Part shown: positions 34,503 through 43,851 of the stretch, piece by piece
Position numbering within the stretch: the stretch's first letter is position 1
Layout of the letters: each line of letters starts with the position of its first letter
NCBI RefSeq assembly: GCF_000430705.1
Contig: NZ_AUMN01000005.1
Coordinates: 149,645-213,644, forward strand
Reading direction: 5' to 3'
DNA: 64,000 nt
Origin: Arthrobacter castelli DSM 16402
GTDB lineage: Bacteria; Actinomycetota; Actinomycetes; Actinomycetales; Micrococcaceae
The notes under the pieces: generated by a model
Databases searched by the model: none
Told to the model about the DNA's origin: nothing
What the model saw: the letters and a program-made list of their open reading frames with translations, nothing else
Program-made: the position numbers and the translations under genes

Positions 34503-36308
34503 TCAGCCCGCCAACTCAGCCACCAACTCTGCCGGAGATAGTGGTAACGAGGTAAGGCCGAGACCGGCCGCAAGCCGGGTAGTGGCAGGCGCAGTCACAT
34601 GGCCGCGCCGCAGCACTTCCGGCTGCCCGAACACGCTCCGGGCGTCCCCGTCGGCCAGGAGTGTCCCCTCTGCCAGCACCACCACCCGGTCGGCGTACCG
34701 GGCGGCAAAGTGCATATCGTGGGTGATAACGATGACGGTCTTGCCGCGCGAAGCAGCTTGACGCACCAGATTGCCCAGCAGTTCGGTGCCTTGTGCATCC
34801 TGACCACCGGTGGGTTCATCCAGAACCAGCACCGGAGTATCCATGGCAAGCACCGAAGCCGTGGCAACATGCTTACGATGGGCCAGATCGAGATCGTGGG
34901 GTTTCTGGTCCTTCACATCCAATAAGCCGAGCAGCTCCATGGCCTCGTTGGCGCGGGTCGCAACTTCGGCGTCCGGTGCTCCGATGTTCTCAGGGCCGAA
35001 CTGCACCTCGTCCTGCACCGTTCGGCGGAACAGTTGGTCGTCCGGGTTTTGAAAGGCAAGCCCGACATCGCGGGCCAGAACAGAGACGTTCATCCCGGCC
35101 GTATCCTGACCGACCACCTTTACCGTGCCCGCCGTCGGCTTTAGGAGGCCATTGAGATGCCGGGCGAACGTACTTTTGCCCGCCCCGTTTTGCCCGATGA
35201 CGCAGATGCAACCGCCCTCCAGGTTGAGGGACAGATTCTGCAGGGCGGTAACGTCTCCAGGATACACGTACTGTACATCGTTGAAACTGACGCCCTTCGT
35301 TCCGTCTGCGGTGTAGAGCTGTTCAACTTCTGAAGAGTCCGGCCGAGCCCAGCCACCGGCAGTGTCATTGGTCGCCGGTTCTGAATCCAGGAAGGCTGAA
35401 CCCGCTTTTGTGGCAGGGGACCGTGCTGCTATCGCAGCCACCGCCTCGGTGGCGGTGAGGGGAGGTTCGGGCGCGCCCGGCAACAGATCGCGTTGGCGCA
35501 GCTCATGCCACACGTGCACCACGTCGGGCACGGCGAGCGGGTAGGACTGGTCGACGGCGTTCTTCAGGACAATTTGGGGCCGGTCATTCCATAGCACCCG
35601 ACCGGCTTCGAGAACCACCAGCCGGTCCACCCGTGGCGCCAGTTGTTCCAGATCCTGGCTGACCACAACGACGGTGAACCCTTGTTGGTGCAGGTCATCG
35701 AGTACGTCGAAGACGTCCTCTGCGCCAAGAGGATCCAGCTGGGATGTCGGGTCGTCCAGAACGATTATTCGCGGCCGCAGGGCGAGCACCGAGGCAAGGG
35801 CCAATCGTTGTGTTTGACCACCGGAGAGCTTGGCAGGGTCCCGATCGGCAAGGTCTTCGATTCCAACTGCTGCGAGGCTGGCCCGGGCGCGGCGTTCAAT
35901 GTCCTGCCGCGGCACACCCATATTCTCGAGGGCGAAGGCAGCTTCTTCGAGCACGGTCAGGTTCGCGCCGCTGAGCTGGTCGAATGGATTCTCGAAGACA
36001 AAGCCAACCGTTTCGGCCAGCTCGCCGATGCCGGATTCGGCTGTGTCGCTGCCGCGGACTGCCACGGATCCGGTCATATCGACGTCGAAAAAGTGCGGTA
36101 TGTATCCGGCGATCAACCGGCACAGCGTGGATTTACCAGCCCCGTTCAGGCCGGTAATTCCAATGAAGCTGCCGCGTTCAATGCTCAGGCTGACGCCTTG
36201 GAGCACCTCTTTGTCCGGATTGGTCGTGTATGCGACAGATACATCGTTGATCAGCACTTCTGGTGCCGCGCCGTCGTCGGCTTCGAGCCGATTTCTTAGT
36301 TCAGCCAT
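34503..36308 (-). CDS. ecfA: ECF transporter ATPase with two fused ABC domains
   Basis: A 601-residue cytoplasmic protein in which two ABC ATPases (about 15-240 and 340-570) are fused. Walker A motifs GLNGAGKST and GQNGAGKST, and Walker B with IIVLDDPTSQLD and VLVLDEPTGGQD. The first half has a full signature (KLSGGQTQRLALAS); the second has LDLAHRKHVATAS in its place, as in other actinobacterial fused EcfA proteins by my recollection. It powers uptake with EcfT (36296) and EcfS (37083), whose genes overlap or adjoin. With adenosine deaminase at the operon head the cargo is probably a purine nucleoside. Confidence 0.9.
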   Translation of the reverse strand: MAELRNRLEADDGAAPEVLINDVSVAYTTNPDKEVLQGVSLSIERGSFIGITGLNGAGKSTLCRLIAGYIPHFFDVDMTGSVAVRGSDTAESGIGELAETVGFVFENPFDQLSGANLTVLEEAAFALENMGVPRQDIERRARASLAAVGIEDLADRDPAKLSGGQTQRLALASVLALRPRIIVLDDPTSQLDPLGAEDVFDVLDDLHQQGFTVVVVSQDLEQLAPRVDRLVVLEAGRVLWNDRPQIVLKNAVDQSYPLAVPDVVHVWHELRQRDLLPGAPEPPLTATEAVAAIAARSPATKAGSAFLDSEPATNDTAGGWARPDSSEVEQLYTADGTKGVSFNDVQYVYPGDVTALQNLSLNLEGGCICVIGQNGAGKSTFARHLNGLLKPTAGTVKVVGQDTAGMNVSVLARDVGLAFQNPDDQLFRRTVQDEVQFGPENIGAPDAEVATRANEAMELLGLLDVKDQKPHDLDLAHRKHVATASVLAMDTPVLVLDEPTGGQDAQGTELLGNLVRQAASRGKTVIVITHDMHFAARYADRVVVLAEGTLLADGDARSVFGQPEVLRRGHVTAPATTRLAAGLGLTSLPLSPAELVAELAG

Positions 36309-37066
36309 GTGATGACCCTCCAGATGATGACGCCGGCCAATACCACTAAAGCGGCCCAGCGCAGGACCTTGTCCGTAGTGGTGTCCGGAACCTCACGCAG
36401 ATACGTTCGAGGCCCCTGTCGGCTGAACCCGCGCGCTTCCAGCGCCAGCGCGCGGGTTTCTGCCCCGATCAGCGCGCCCACCAGCAGCGGAACCATGATC
36501 GTAATTAGGGCCTGTATTCGTCGGCGCCACGATCCCTTGACGTTCAGACCGCGGGCCTGCTGCGCTTCGGTGATGGCCCGCGCCCGCCGCTGCATCTGCG
36601 GGGTGAACTGGAGGGATGCCACGAGCACATAAGTGAGCTTGGGCGAGACTCCCCGGTTATTCAAAGCGATGACGAGGTCCTTGGGGTGCGTGGACAGGAT
36701 GAACAACAGCATCGCGCAGACGATGATGGCGATGCGGAAGAAGATCAGCAACGCACGCTGGAAACCATCCAGCCACAAGGTTACCGGCCCCACTGACAGC
36801 AGAGCCGTGCCATCTCCCTCATGAAAGAGGCCCTGAAGCACGAAGACACCGATGAAAAGCGTGATCAGGACGGCCGCAGCCATGAGCAGGATGCGCTTCA
36901 GCAGTCCGGCGACGGCGGCCAGGGCCAGCACTGCGATCAGCAGTACGAGCGGACCGCGGAAGTCAGGCAAAAGGAAACCGCAGACGATGACCGCGCCCGC
37001 CACCACGATCTTGGTGAGGGGATTGAGTCGGTGGAGAAGGCTGTTTCCTGGACGGTATTCAAGCAA
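36296..37066 (-). CDS. ecfT: ECF transporter transmembrane subunit (EcfT/CbiQ)
   Basis: A 256-residue membrane protein of the CbiQ/EcfT family: hydrophobic helices at about 20-80 and 95-125, and the paired Ala-Arg-Gly coupling motifs ARAITEAQQARGLNV and ETRALALEARGFSRQGPRT that contact the ATPases. The start appears to be TTG 37066 (LEYRPGNSLLHRLNPLTK) with only a weak ribosome site, so an alternative start is possible. Its 3' end overlaps the ATPase gene by 13 bases. Confidence 0.9.
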   Translation of the reverse strand: MLEYRPGNSLLHRLNPLTKIVVAGAVIVCGFLLPDFRGPLVLLIAVLALAAVAGLLKRILLMAAAVLITLFIGVFVLQGLFHEGDGTALLSVGPVTLWLDGFQRALLIFFRIAIIVCAMLLFILSTHPKDLVIALNNRGVSPKLTYVLVASLQFTPQMQRRARAITEAQQARGLNVKGSWRRRIQALITIMVPLLVGALIGAETRALALEARGFSRQGPRTYLREVPDTTTDKVLRWAALVVLAGVIIWRVITWLN

Positions 37067-37082
37067 GTGACGGTACCGCCGT

Positions 37083-37745
37083 CTATTTCTTGGTGGGTAG
37101 GACGGTGATGCGGTCGGCGATGCTGCGCTGTGCCGCCTTGGGCCGATACCGTGACGGGACGGCGCGGGCCACCGTCACTGCGATAAACAACTGGATCAGT
37201 TTGTCCGCGAGATCAACCAATATCTGCGAGGAGGCCACGCTCTGCCAGATCCCCGCGCCGCTGGCCATGAAAACGGCGCGCACCGCTGTGACGCCGGATC
37301 CGCCGGCACCGCCAAAGACCATGACGACAATCGGAGCACTGACGATAGTCGAGGTGAGGGCCAGCAATATCCCGCCCCCGACGATTCCGAGGTAGCTCTT
37401 GAGCCAGCCGTGCCTGGCGAGGAAGCCGGCGACGAGGCCCAGTGCGACGGCGGAGGGGATGAACGCCAGCGCGGTGGGATCCACCGTAATACCGAAGATG
37501 ATATTGCCCAGCAGACCGGTCAGGCCTGCCACCCAGGGGCCGGCGAGAATTGCGATGAGCATCGTTCCAAGGCTGTCCAGGAACAGGGGCAGGCTCAGCG
37601 CTTCGGCGAGAGTGGCTCCGACAAAGTTGATGGCGATGCCGATGGGAATCAGAACCCAGGCGCGGGTCGTGAAGTCGGCCGCGATCCGGGAGAAGAAACC
37701 CTTGCGCCGGTCGTGCTCTCGCTGTTTTTTCGGATCGGTTGTCAT
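37083..37745 (-). CDS. ECF transporter substrate-binding (S) component
   Basis: A 220-residue membrane protein with six hydrophobic segments, the usual S-component layout, and loops DSLGTMLIAILAGPWVAGL and GLLGNIIFGITVDPTALAF. Its ATG overlaps the adenosine deaminase stop by 4 bases. This subunit decides specificity; the tie to adenosine deaminase makes a nucleoside such as adenosine or a related purine compound the best guess, though S-components for vitamins have similar topology. Confidence 0.8.
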   Translation of the reverse strand: MTTDPKKQREHDRRKGFFSRIAADFTTRAWVLIPIGIAINFVGATLAEALSLPLFLDSLGTMLIAILAGPWVAGLTGLLGNIIFGITVDPTALAFIPSAVALGLVAGFLARHGWLKSYLGIVGGGILLALTSTIVSAPIVVMVFGGAGGSGVTAVRAVFMASGAGIWQSVASSQILVDLADKLIQLFIAVTVARAVPSRYRPKAAQRSIADRITVLPTKK

Positions 37746-38848
37746 TGTGATGTCCCTTGCGTCGCGTTGTCCCCGGGCGCGGCCGACAGAGCCGTGTTGA
37801 AGGACTGTTTGAGTGAATTTCTGGTGGAGTCATCAATAAAGGCTGCTTCAAAACCATTGAGCGCAATGCCCGCCAACTCGTTTGTGGACAATCCGGCGTC
37901 CCGGGCGCCAATGGTGAATTCGGAAGCCACCGTGGTGGGGAAGAGGGCGGGGTCATCCGAGTTCAAGGTGACATTGAGGCCTTCGCGCACCATCGACGTA
38001 ATAGAGCGCTGCCGCCACGGACGCCACGCACGCCGGGAAGTGGTGAAGGCCGCGTTGAAATAAATGCCTTCCTCCCGGCAACGGTCGACCAGGGCGGCCT
38101 CGTCCAGCAAGTGGTACCCGTGGTCGATGCGGTTGCAGTGCAGCTCGTCGAGGCAGGAGCGGACATTCGCTCCTCCGGGAACATGTTCACCGGCGTGCGC
38201 AGTCCGGTAGAGACCGTAGCGCCGGGCCAAGGCGAAGGCGTCAACAAAGGATTCCGGCGGGCCAGCCTGCTCAAAACCATCCAGGCCGATGCCGACGACC
38301 TCTTCCCGGGGATACTCGACGACTGTCTGGACCATTGAGGAGGCCGTACCGGGGGTGCCTGCACGGCCAATTGCCGCGATCAGGCGGGCTTTGACTCCAA
38401 GTTCACGTTCGGCTGCTTGCACGCCATCGCATAAGCCGTCGACGACGTCCTGGTACTTCATGCCGCGCAGCCGGTGCATATCAGGGCTATAGGACAGTTC
38501 CTGATACACCACGTTGCTCTCGCGCAGGCCGTCTTCAAGGGCTTCATAGACGAGCCGGGACAAGTGGTCGGGGTGGGAAATGCAGTCGGCGATGATTTCG
38601 CACACTTGCCCCAGCGGGTACCAGGGTCCGTGCTTTTCCTCTTCGGCCGATGGGGCTGAATTTGTGTGCCGGTACAGCTCGGCTGCCGGGCGTGGCAGTG
38701 TCACGCCGGCAGCGCGGGCCAGGTCGGCCAGTGTCTCCGAGCGGACCGCGCCCAGCAGATGCACGTGGAGATCCGTCTTGGGGAGACGCACCACATCTTC
38801 AGCCGGCCCGGGGGACGAAACAACCACACTCTTCTCCTTGATAGCCAT
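37742..38848 (-). CDS. Adenosine deaminase family protein
   Basis: A roughly 368-residue TIM-barrel deaminase converting adenosine to inosine and ammonia. All metal/catalytic motifs are present: TDLHVHLLG, HAGEH (His and Glu), HGYHLLDE and NSDDPALF. The start is uncertain: ATG 38878 lies inside the LacI operator, ATG 38863 and 38848 lack strong ribosome sites, and GTG 38827 has AAGGAG at good spacing. It heads the operon with EcfS, EcfT and EcfA and is divergent from a LacI regulator. Confidence 0.85.
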   Translation of the reverse strand: MAIKEKSVVVSSPGPAEDVVRLPKTDLHVHLLGAVRSETLADLARAAGVTLPRPAAELYRHTNSAPSAEEEKHGPWYPLGQVCEIIADCISHPDHLSRLVYEALEDGLRESNVVYQELSYSPDMHRLRGMKYQDVVDGLCDGVQAAERELGVKARLIAAIGRAGTPGTASSMVQTVVEYPREEVVGIGLDGFEQAGPPESFVDAFALARRYGLYRTAHAGEHVPGGANVRSCLDELHCNRIDHGYHLLDEAALVDRCREEGIYFNAAFTTSRRAWRPWRQRSITSMVREGLNVTLNSDDPALFPTTVASEFTIGARDAGLSTNELAGIALNGFEAAFIDDSTRNSLKQSFNTALSAAPGDNATQGTSQ

Positions 38849-38872
38849 TGCCGGAAACCGCATGATTCCAGT

Positions 38873-38888
38873 CTGCAAACCTTTGCAG
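38873..38888. promoter_or_regulatory. LacI-type operator
   Basis: CTGCAAA (38873-38879), CC, TTTGCAG (38882-38888) is a perfect palindrome with the central CG-like step typical of LacI-family operators. It lies just upstream of the adenosine deaminase coding region, and the LacI gene starts 130 bases to the right on the other strand. Confidence 0.7.
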
Positions 38889-39015
38889 AAGGCTAGCGTC
38901 CCGGTTTTCCAGTGTCAATGCTCGTGGTGCTGGCGATATGAAATATGGCATGGGGTGTGACTGCGTTTGAGCTGGAGAACGGCCCGGATATAGTGCATGG
39001 GTGGAGGGCGCCGGA

Positions 39016-40026
39016 ATGGATAAGAATGAAGTGGAAACGTCGCCGCGACTGGCAGACGTGGCCAAGGCCGCGGGAGTATCGGTCGCGACCGCTTCCAGGG
39101 CACTTTCCCGTCCGGATATGGTTGCGGCGGAGACCAGGCAGCGGGTGGAGCAGGCCGCTGAAGGCCTCGACTTCCGCCACCATCCCTCCGCACGTGCACT
39201 GATCACCGGGCGAATGGGACTCATCGCGCTGTGCGTTCCGACACTGGCCAACCCCTTTTTCGCGCCCATCATCAGCGGTGCCCAACGCGCGGCCGAGGAA
39301 GCGGGCAGCGGGCTACTGGTCGTGGTTACTGAGGCTTCGATCGAGCGTGAACGACGGACCATGTCCCGGCTTCAGAACCAGGTCGATGGGTTCATTGCAC
39401 TGGCCACTAGTGGAGACTCCGCTGAGCTTGCGGCTGCCGCCGGCCCTAAACCGTTGGTGTTGGTCAACAGGCGCGCGCCGGGCGTAAGCTCCGTTGTGGT
39501 GGATACCCCCGATGGTGCCGCTCAGCTGGCTGACCATTTGTGCTCATTGGGACACCGCAAGTTCGCATACTTGTCCGGGCCTCCCGGGTCATGGATGGAT
39601 CCGCGACGCCAGCGGGCGCTGACGGACAGAGTGGAAACTGCCGGTGGGGTGGTGACTCCCATAGGGCCGTTGCCGCTCACTTATGCGTCCGGCGGCGGGG
39701 CCGCCCAGGAGGTGGTCTCCTCCGGTGCGACGGCCGTAATCGCCTACAACAGCGTCGTGCTGATCGGGCTCCACCACGCGTTGAGTTCCATGGGCGTGCG
39801 AGTGCCGCAGGATATGAGCCTGGCCTGCGTGGATGATTTGGGCAGCATCGGGCTGTCCATGCCTCAGATGACTGCAGTTCACGTGCCAGCCGAAGACGCA
39901 GGGGAGCTTGCAGTGGAAGAGTTGTCGCGGCTAGGGAACGGGGGCCCTCCCCAGGAACTGACCTTGCCAGTGCGGTTTGAACTGGGCCAGTCGACGGCCG
40001 CGCCCGCTGCCACGCCCCCTCAGTAG
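39016..40026 (+). CDS. LacI-family transcriptional regulator
   Basis: A 336-residue LacI/PurR-type repressor. The HTH and hinge are at the N-terminus (RLADVAKAAGVSVATASRAL, then HHPSARALITG), followed by the periplasmic-binding-protein-like effector domain. ATG 39016 is favoured over 39001 because GGAGGG lies upstream at workable spacing. Divergent from the adenosine deaminase/ECF operon and adjacent to a perfect operator, it probably represses that operon and releases it in response to a purine nucleoside or base. Confidence 0.9.
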   Translation: MDKNEVETSPRLADVAKAAGVSVATASRALSRPDMVAAETRQRVEQAAEGLDFRHHPSARALITGRMGLIALCVPTLANPFFAPIISGAQRAAEEAGSGLLVVVTEASIERERRTMSRLQNQVDGFIALATSGDSAELAAAAGPKPLVLVNRRAPGVSSVVVDTPDGAAQLADHLCSLGHRKFAYLSGPPGSWMDPRRQRALTDRVETAGGVVTPIGPLPLTYASGGGAAQEVVSSGATAVIAYNSVVLIGLHHALSSMGVRVPQDMSLACVDDLGSIGLSMPQMTAVHVPAEDAGELAVEELSRLGNGGPPQELTLPVRFELGQSTAAPAATPPQ

Positions 40027-40064
40027 GGCGCGGGCCCGGCCGAAGTCATTTAGTGGGGGAGCCC

Positions 40065-40841
40065 TCAGTCCAAAGCTGAAGGGCTGCTATTTTCCGAGTG
40101 CGTCGAAGCCTGCTTGACGGCAAGCGATGCGTCTCTGACCACTCGCTCATTCGTGACATAGTACGAGCCAGGATTTTCTGCCGCGCTTCCGAGTGAGACG
40201 TCCCCTGTTGCGCCGGGTTCGAAGAGCTTCTTGGCTGACAGGTGTACGGCATCCGCTCGTCCTTCGGCGAGCAGCGGGTGGATATCCTGAGCACGGATGC
40301 CTCCACCGGCCATAATCTGGATGCGTCCGCCCACGGTGTTTGCCAGTTCTTTTATGACAGGAATGCCATCAACAGCCCGGTTCGATTTCCCGGAAGTGAG
40401 GACCCGTGTGAAGCCCAGGGGCATCAGCTCCTCGACGATGTTTGCCGGATCCGGGGCGAGGTCGACGGCCCGGTGGAAGGTGATCTCCATGGTTTCATCG
40501 ACACTGTGTGCGGTGTCTACCAGGCGCCTTATTGAGGGTATGTCAACTGCTCCGTATTGATTGAGTGCGCCAATGACGATGCCGGAGATACCGATTTTGC
40601 CGAGGCTGGCTATTTCAAGGCATGATTGCGCGACGTCATCAGCGGAGTAGTGAAAGTCGCCGGGTCGGGGACGAATTAGAACGTGGGTGTCGATTCCTTC
40701 CTCGACGACGGCCGTAACCAGTCCGTTGGAAGGAGTCAATCCTCCCAGTTCCAGCCCCGAGCACAGCTCGACGCGGTTTGCCCCGCCTTCACGGGATATG
40801 CGGGCGCCTGTCGCAGAGGTCACGGCGATTTCAAGGTCCAT
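40065..40841 (-). CDS. cutC: CutC family protein
   Basis: A 258-residue TIM-barrel CutC protein: SREGGANRVELCSGLELGGL near the start, HVLIRPRPGDFHYS, ITFHRAVD, RVLTSGK and IMAGGGIRAQDI. CutC was named for copper homeostasis in Escherichia coli, but its real activity is unclear. Its ATG overlaps the M81 peptidase stop by one base (TAATG), so the frame that runs further upstream is not part of the gene. The setting with a ROK regulator and peptide transporter suggests a catabolic enzyme role here. Confidence 0.85.
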   Translation of the reverse strand: MDLEIAVTSATGARISREGGANRVELCSGLELGGLTPSNGLVTAVVEEGIDTHVLIRPRPGDFHYSADDVAQSCLEIASLGKIGISGIVIGALNQYGAVDIPSIRRLVDTAHSVDETMEITFHRAVDLAPDPANIVEELMPLGFTRVLTSGKSNRAVDGIPVIKELANTVGGRIQIMAGGGIRAQDIHPLLAEGRADAVHLSAKKLFEPGATGDVSLGSAAENPGSYYVTNERVVRDASLAVKQASTHSENSSPSALD

Positions 40842-42337
40842 TACTGACCAACTGTCGGAACGAGTCGGGCGTGCAGATCCGGGTCGGAGTCGTGTCGGTC
40901 GAAGGGAAACATCGGCCGGTCGATCCTCGAATGCCCCAGACGGAGAAGGTCCTGGTCCACGCCCCCGGGCGTCAGCGCCAGCATCCAATCTGCCGCCATT
41001 TCAAACAATTCAGGTTCGAGATAGCCGATTTTGACGATAACGACGTCGGCCTCCCTCGGTTTCAGCCCGTTCCGCAGGAAATCTGCTTCAAGATGATAAG
41101 GCTTGCGCGACTTGGTCAATATGACGTGCAAGCCTCCAACCCGGACGACGACTTCGATTTCTGCAACCGGGTCACCGTGGTGGATATGTTCCACGATGCC
41201 CGTCAGACGGGCCGGCCCGGAAGGACCTGCATCACTCAGGGCGCCGACATGTAATTCGACGGTGACGCCAATACCGCGCGACACACACGTTTCCACCGCT
41301 TCGGAAGCGGGAATTGAAGCATAGATAGCGGTTAAATCGCCTGAAATCAGCTCATCCCGCTCCAGCAGCTCGACCAGCGTCCATGAGACGTCGCCCGCAC
41401 CGCCAGCGGTCGGGTTGTCGCCGGAATCGCTGATAAAGAATGGCCGCTGCTTGCTTGCTGTTGCCGTCTTGATGCACTCGTCGAGGCTGGCGGATGGGGC
41501 GACAAAGTTGAACTCGGCACGCCTCCGCCACACTTCCTGCGCCAGGTTCGTTGCCTCGCGGGCCGCGGTATCAGCGTTGCTGCCGGTGACCATGACGACT
41601 GCCATATTGCGGGGCTCGTCAGCCCAGGCGTAACCGATCCAGATTCCAGCGTCGAGGACATCGGGTAATGCCTCGATGTCCGGAACTTTGGCGTAGAGGC
41701 TTTTGGCCGGTTCGATGCGGGTGCTTGTCTTTTCGCCGGGCAGCAGGATCGGAACCGGCACCCAAGCTTTTGCAGGCCGCGGCCTTCCCGGGGTCTGCAG
41801 GACGTCAATCAGGTTCCGGATGGCCCGTTCTTTGGTCTCCAGGGCGTCTTCATGAGGTGCCATCCGATAACACGTCAACAGGTCCACGGTTTCGGCGAGC
41901 TTCCATGAGACATTGCCGTGCAGATCCATCCCGGTGCTGATGACAACCTCCGGCCCGACAGCCTGCCGCACCGTGGCTGCCAGGTCGCCCTCGGCGTCGT
42001 CCATGCCGACAACGCTCATGGCACCGTGGATGTCGAGCACCAGGCCATCGAGTTGCTGTGCGGATTGGAGCCCGGCCAGGATTTCCTGCTTCAGCTGTAG
42101 GTAGTCCTCGAGGGGAACGGCTCCGCCGGGTATGGCCCGGCCCTGCAACACCGGCACCCAATCGGCAGCGGAACGGAGTTCTGCCCCCGCCTGCAGGAAC
42201 GCATAATGATCGAGAACGTCGTTGCCGCGCCTGGGCCGGAGGTCAGCGATTCGGGTGCGCGCCGGCGAAAAGGTGCTTGATTCGACGCTGAGGCCAGCGA
42301 TTGCGATTCTTGGTCTGCCAGATGCTGGTGAACTCAT
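40841..42337 (-). CDS. M81-family metallopeptidase (MlrC-like)
   Basis: A 498-residue MlrC/M81 protein. Motifs: GLSVESSTFSP at the start, VLDIHGAMSV, STGMDLHGNVS and FISDSGDNPTAGGAGD, giving the Asp/His ligands expected of this zinc peptidase family. MlrC finishes breakdown of linear microcystin in Sphingomonas; related proteins cleave short unusual peptides. The ATG follows directly after the ROK regulator stop, and CutC follows with a one-base overlap. With the divergent oligopeptide ABC genes, uptake and hydrolysis of a peptide-like compound is likely. Confidence 0.85.
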   Translation of the reverse strand: MSSPASGRPRIAIAGLSVESSTFSPARTRIADLRPRRGNDVLDHYAFLQAGAELRSAADWVPVLQGRAIPGGAVPLEDYLQLKQEILAGLQSAQQLDGLVLDIHGAMSVVGMDDAEGDLAATVRQAVGPEVVISTGMDLHGNVSWKLAETVDLLTCYRMAPHEDALETKERAIRNLIDVLQTPGRPRPAKAWVPVPILLPGEKTSTRIEPAKSLYAKVPDIEALPDVLDAGIWIGYAWADEPRNMAVVMVTGSNADTAAREATNLAQEVWRRRAEFNFVAPSASLDECIKTATASKQRPFFISDSGDNPTAGGAGDVSWTLVELLERDELISGDLTAIYASIPASEAVETCVSRGIGVTVELHVGALSDAGPSGPARLTGIVEHIHHGDPVAEIEVVVRVGGLHVILTKSRKPYHLEADFLRNGLKPREADVVIVKIGYLEPELFEMAADWMLALTPGGVDQDLLRLGHSRIDRPMFPFDRHDSDPDLHARLVPTVGQ

Positions 42338-43543
42338 TTAGGCTTCCTTTCGTGCTTGATGAACGATCGGTGAAGCAAAAGCCAGGTCCAGGGTGAGCCG
42401 GCCGACGCCGGCTATACCTGCGTCCTGACCCAGCTGGGATTCCTGGATGATGAGATGTTTGGTAGCCAATGGGTGGCATCCTTCATACAACCGACTCCGG
42501 AAGGCAGCCACATACGGTTCCAGCGTGGACATAACGCCACCCAGATACACGGCCGATGGATTGAAGAAATTCACCACCGCGGAAAGAACTTCTCCCAGAT
42601 GACGACCCGCATCCCTGACCAGTGATGTCGCCAGCGCGTCGCCGGCACGCACCAAATCGACGACATCCAAAATGGAACCGACGTCTGCCCGTTGCTCGCT
42701 GAGCATCCGAACAATGGCGGCACCGGAGGCGATGGTCTCGAGACATCCACGGTTTCCGCAGGAACACGGAATATCGTCAGCATCCGCAACCCGGACATGC
42801 GTCATGTCCCCCGCGGCTCCCGTTGCGCCTTCATGGATGTTGCCATCGATGATCACTCCGGCGCCCAGGGCCGTGCCGGCTTTGATCGTAATGGAATCTT
42901 TATGGTCCATGGGCTGGGCCGAATGCTCACCGAGGGCCATAGCGTTAGCGTCGTTTGCGATGCACGTTGGAACCATAAACCGGCGGTCCAGTTCTGCTCG
43001 AACGGAATATCGGTGCCATCCAGGCATACGGGAGGGCGAATCCACAGTTCCTTCGGCAGTATTTACAGGACCAGGCAGGGTTAGACCTATACCGAGAAGT
43101 TGCCGGGGGTTCCTTTCATCAACTAACTCCCGCAAGATCTTCTCGAGTTGTTCCAGCGCGTGTTCGGGTCCCAGCGTGATATCAAAATCGTAGGTAACCG
43201 CAGTTTCAACGCTGCCGTCCAATGTCACCGCACCAACGCGAACATGATGGATGCCGACGTCGGCGCACAAGACGTAGTGAGCCTCCCCGCCAAGGGTCAA
43301 TATCCTTGGCTTGCGCCCCCCGGTCGAGGTCCCGGAGCCAACCTCCTTGATCCATCCAAGCTCAAGCAGTGCCTGGACGCTCACCGATATGGATGAGCCC
43401 GCCATTCCGAGGGCGCTGGCAAGCTCTGAACGTGAACTTGCTTGCTTCGAGGCAATCAATGAAAGGACCTCCGCTTCAACAGACCGCGATCGCGGGCGGG
43501 GACGGTTGGAAGCTCCAGGCTGGTTCACACTTAATTCAGTCAT
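42338..43543 (-). CDS. ROK-family transcriptional regulator
   Basis: A 401-residue ROK repressor: winged HTH about 20-80 (ASSRSELASALGMAGSSISV) and a ROK sugar-kinase-like domain with the complete zinc motif CSCGNRGCLE. The nucleotide loop is reduced, as in regulators. It heads the operon with the M81 peptidase and CutC genes and is divergent from the SBP/ABC operon. It likely senses a sugar or amino sugar, perhaps the one phosphorylated by the ROK kinase at 49276. Confidence 0.9.
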   Translation of the reverse strand: MTELSVNQPGASNRPRPRSRSVEAEVLSLIASKQASSRSELASALGMAGSSISVSVQALLELGWIKEVGSGTSTGGRKPRILTLGGEAHYVLCADVGIHHVRVGAVTLDGSVETAVTYDFDITLGPEHALEQLEKILRELVDERNPRQLLGIGLTLPGPVNTAEGTVDSPSRMPGWHRYSVRAELDRRFMVPTCIANDANAMALGEHSAQPMDHKDSITIKAGTALGAGVIIDGNIHEGATGAAGDMTHVRVADADDIPCSCGNRGCLETIASGAAIVRMLSEQRADVGSILDVVDLVRAGDALATSLVRDAGRHLGEVLSAVVNFFNPSAVYLGGVMSTLEPYVAAFRSRLYEGCHPLATKHLIIQESQLGQDAGIAGVGRLTLDLAFASPIVHQARKEA

Positions 43544-43851
43544 GGAAAAAGTATCCCCATCATAGTTCGAAGAATCAATACTTGTGCTGGTATTGACCGA
43601 GTTGTGATGTCTGTCACCCAGTGCATACTAACCCACGCGGGCAGGCAAAAAGCGCTGTAACCGCGATTTGGGCAAGGCATTCGGCGCCCATTGGGGGTCC
43701 ACTATACGGTGAAAAACTTTATTCGAGAAGGCATTGACATCTATCGGCGGTTCGCGGTTGACTGTCTTCTAGATCACATTCCCGAGGCGCAGAGCTGGTG
43801 CTGGAAGCGGCATGAAGCGGCCCGGATGTTCCCTTCTCAAGGAGGCACTTT
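43544..43851. promoter_or_regulatory. Divergent control region between ROK regulator and peptide ABC operon
   Basis: About 300 bases, AT-richer than the flanks, with no gene. A TTGACA box occurs at 43734-43739, but no well-spaced -10 could be assigned. AAGGAGG at the right edge is the ribosome site of the binding-protein gene. No clean palindrome was found for the ROK protein. Confidence 0.4.

Noticed and set aside
37067..38990. Riboswitch upstream of the ECF operon
   Set aside because: The leader is short and occupied by a LacI operator; no conserved riboswitch core was recognised.
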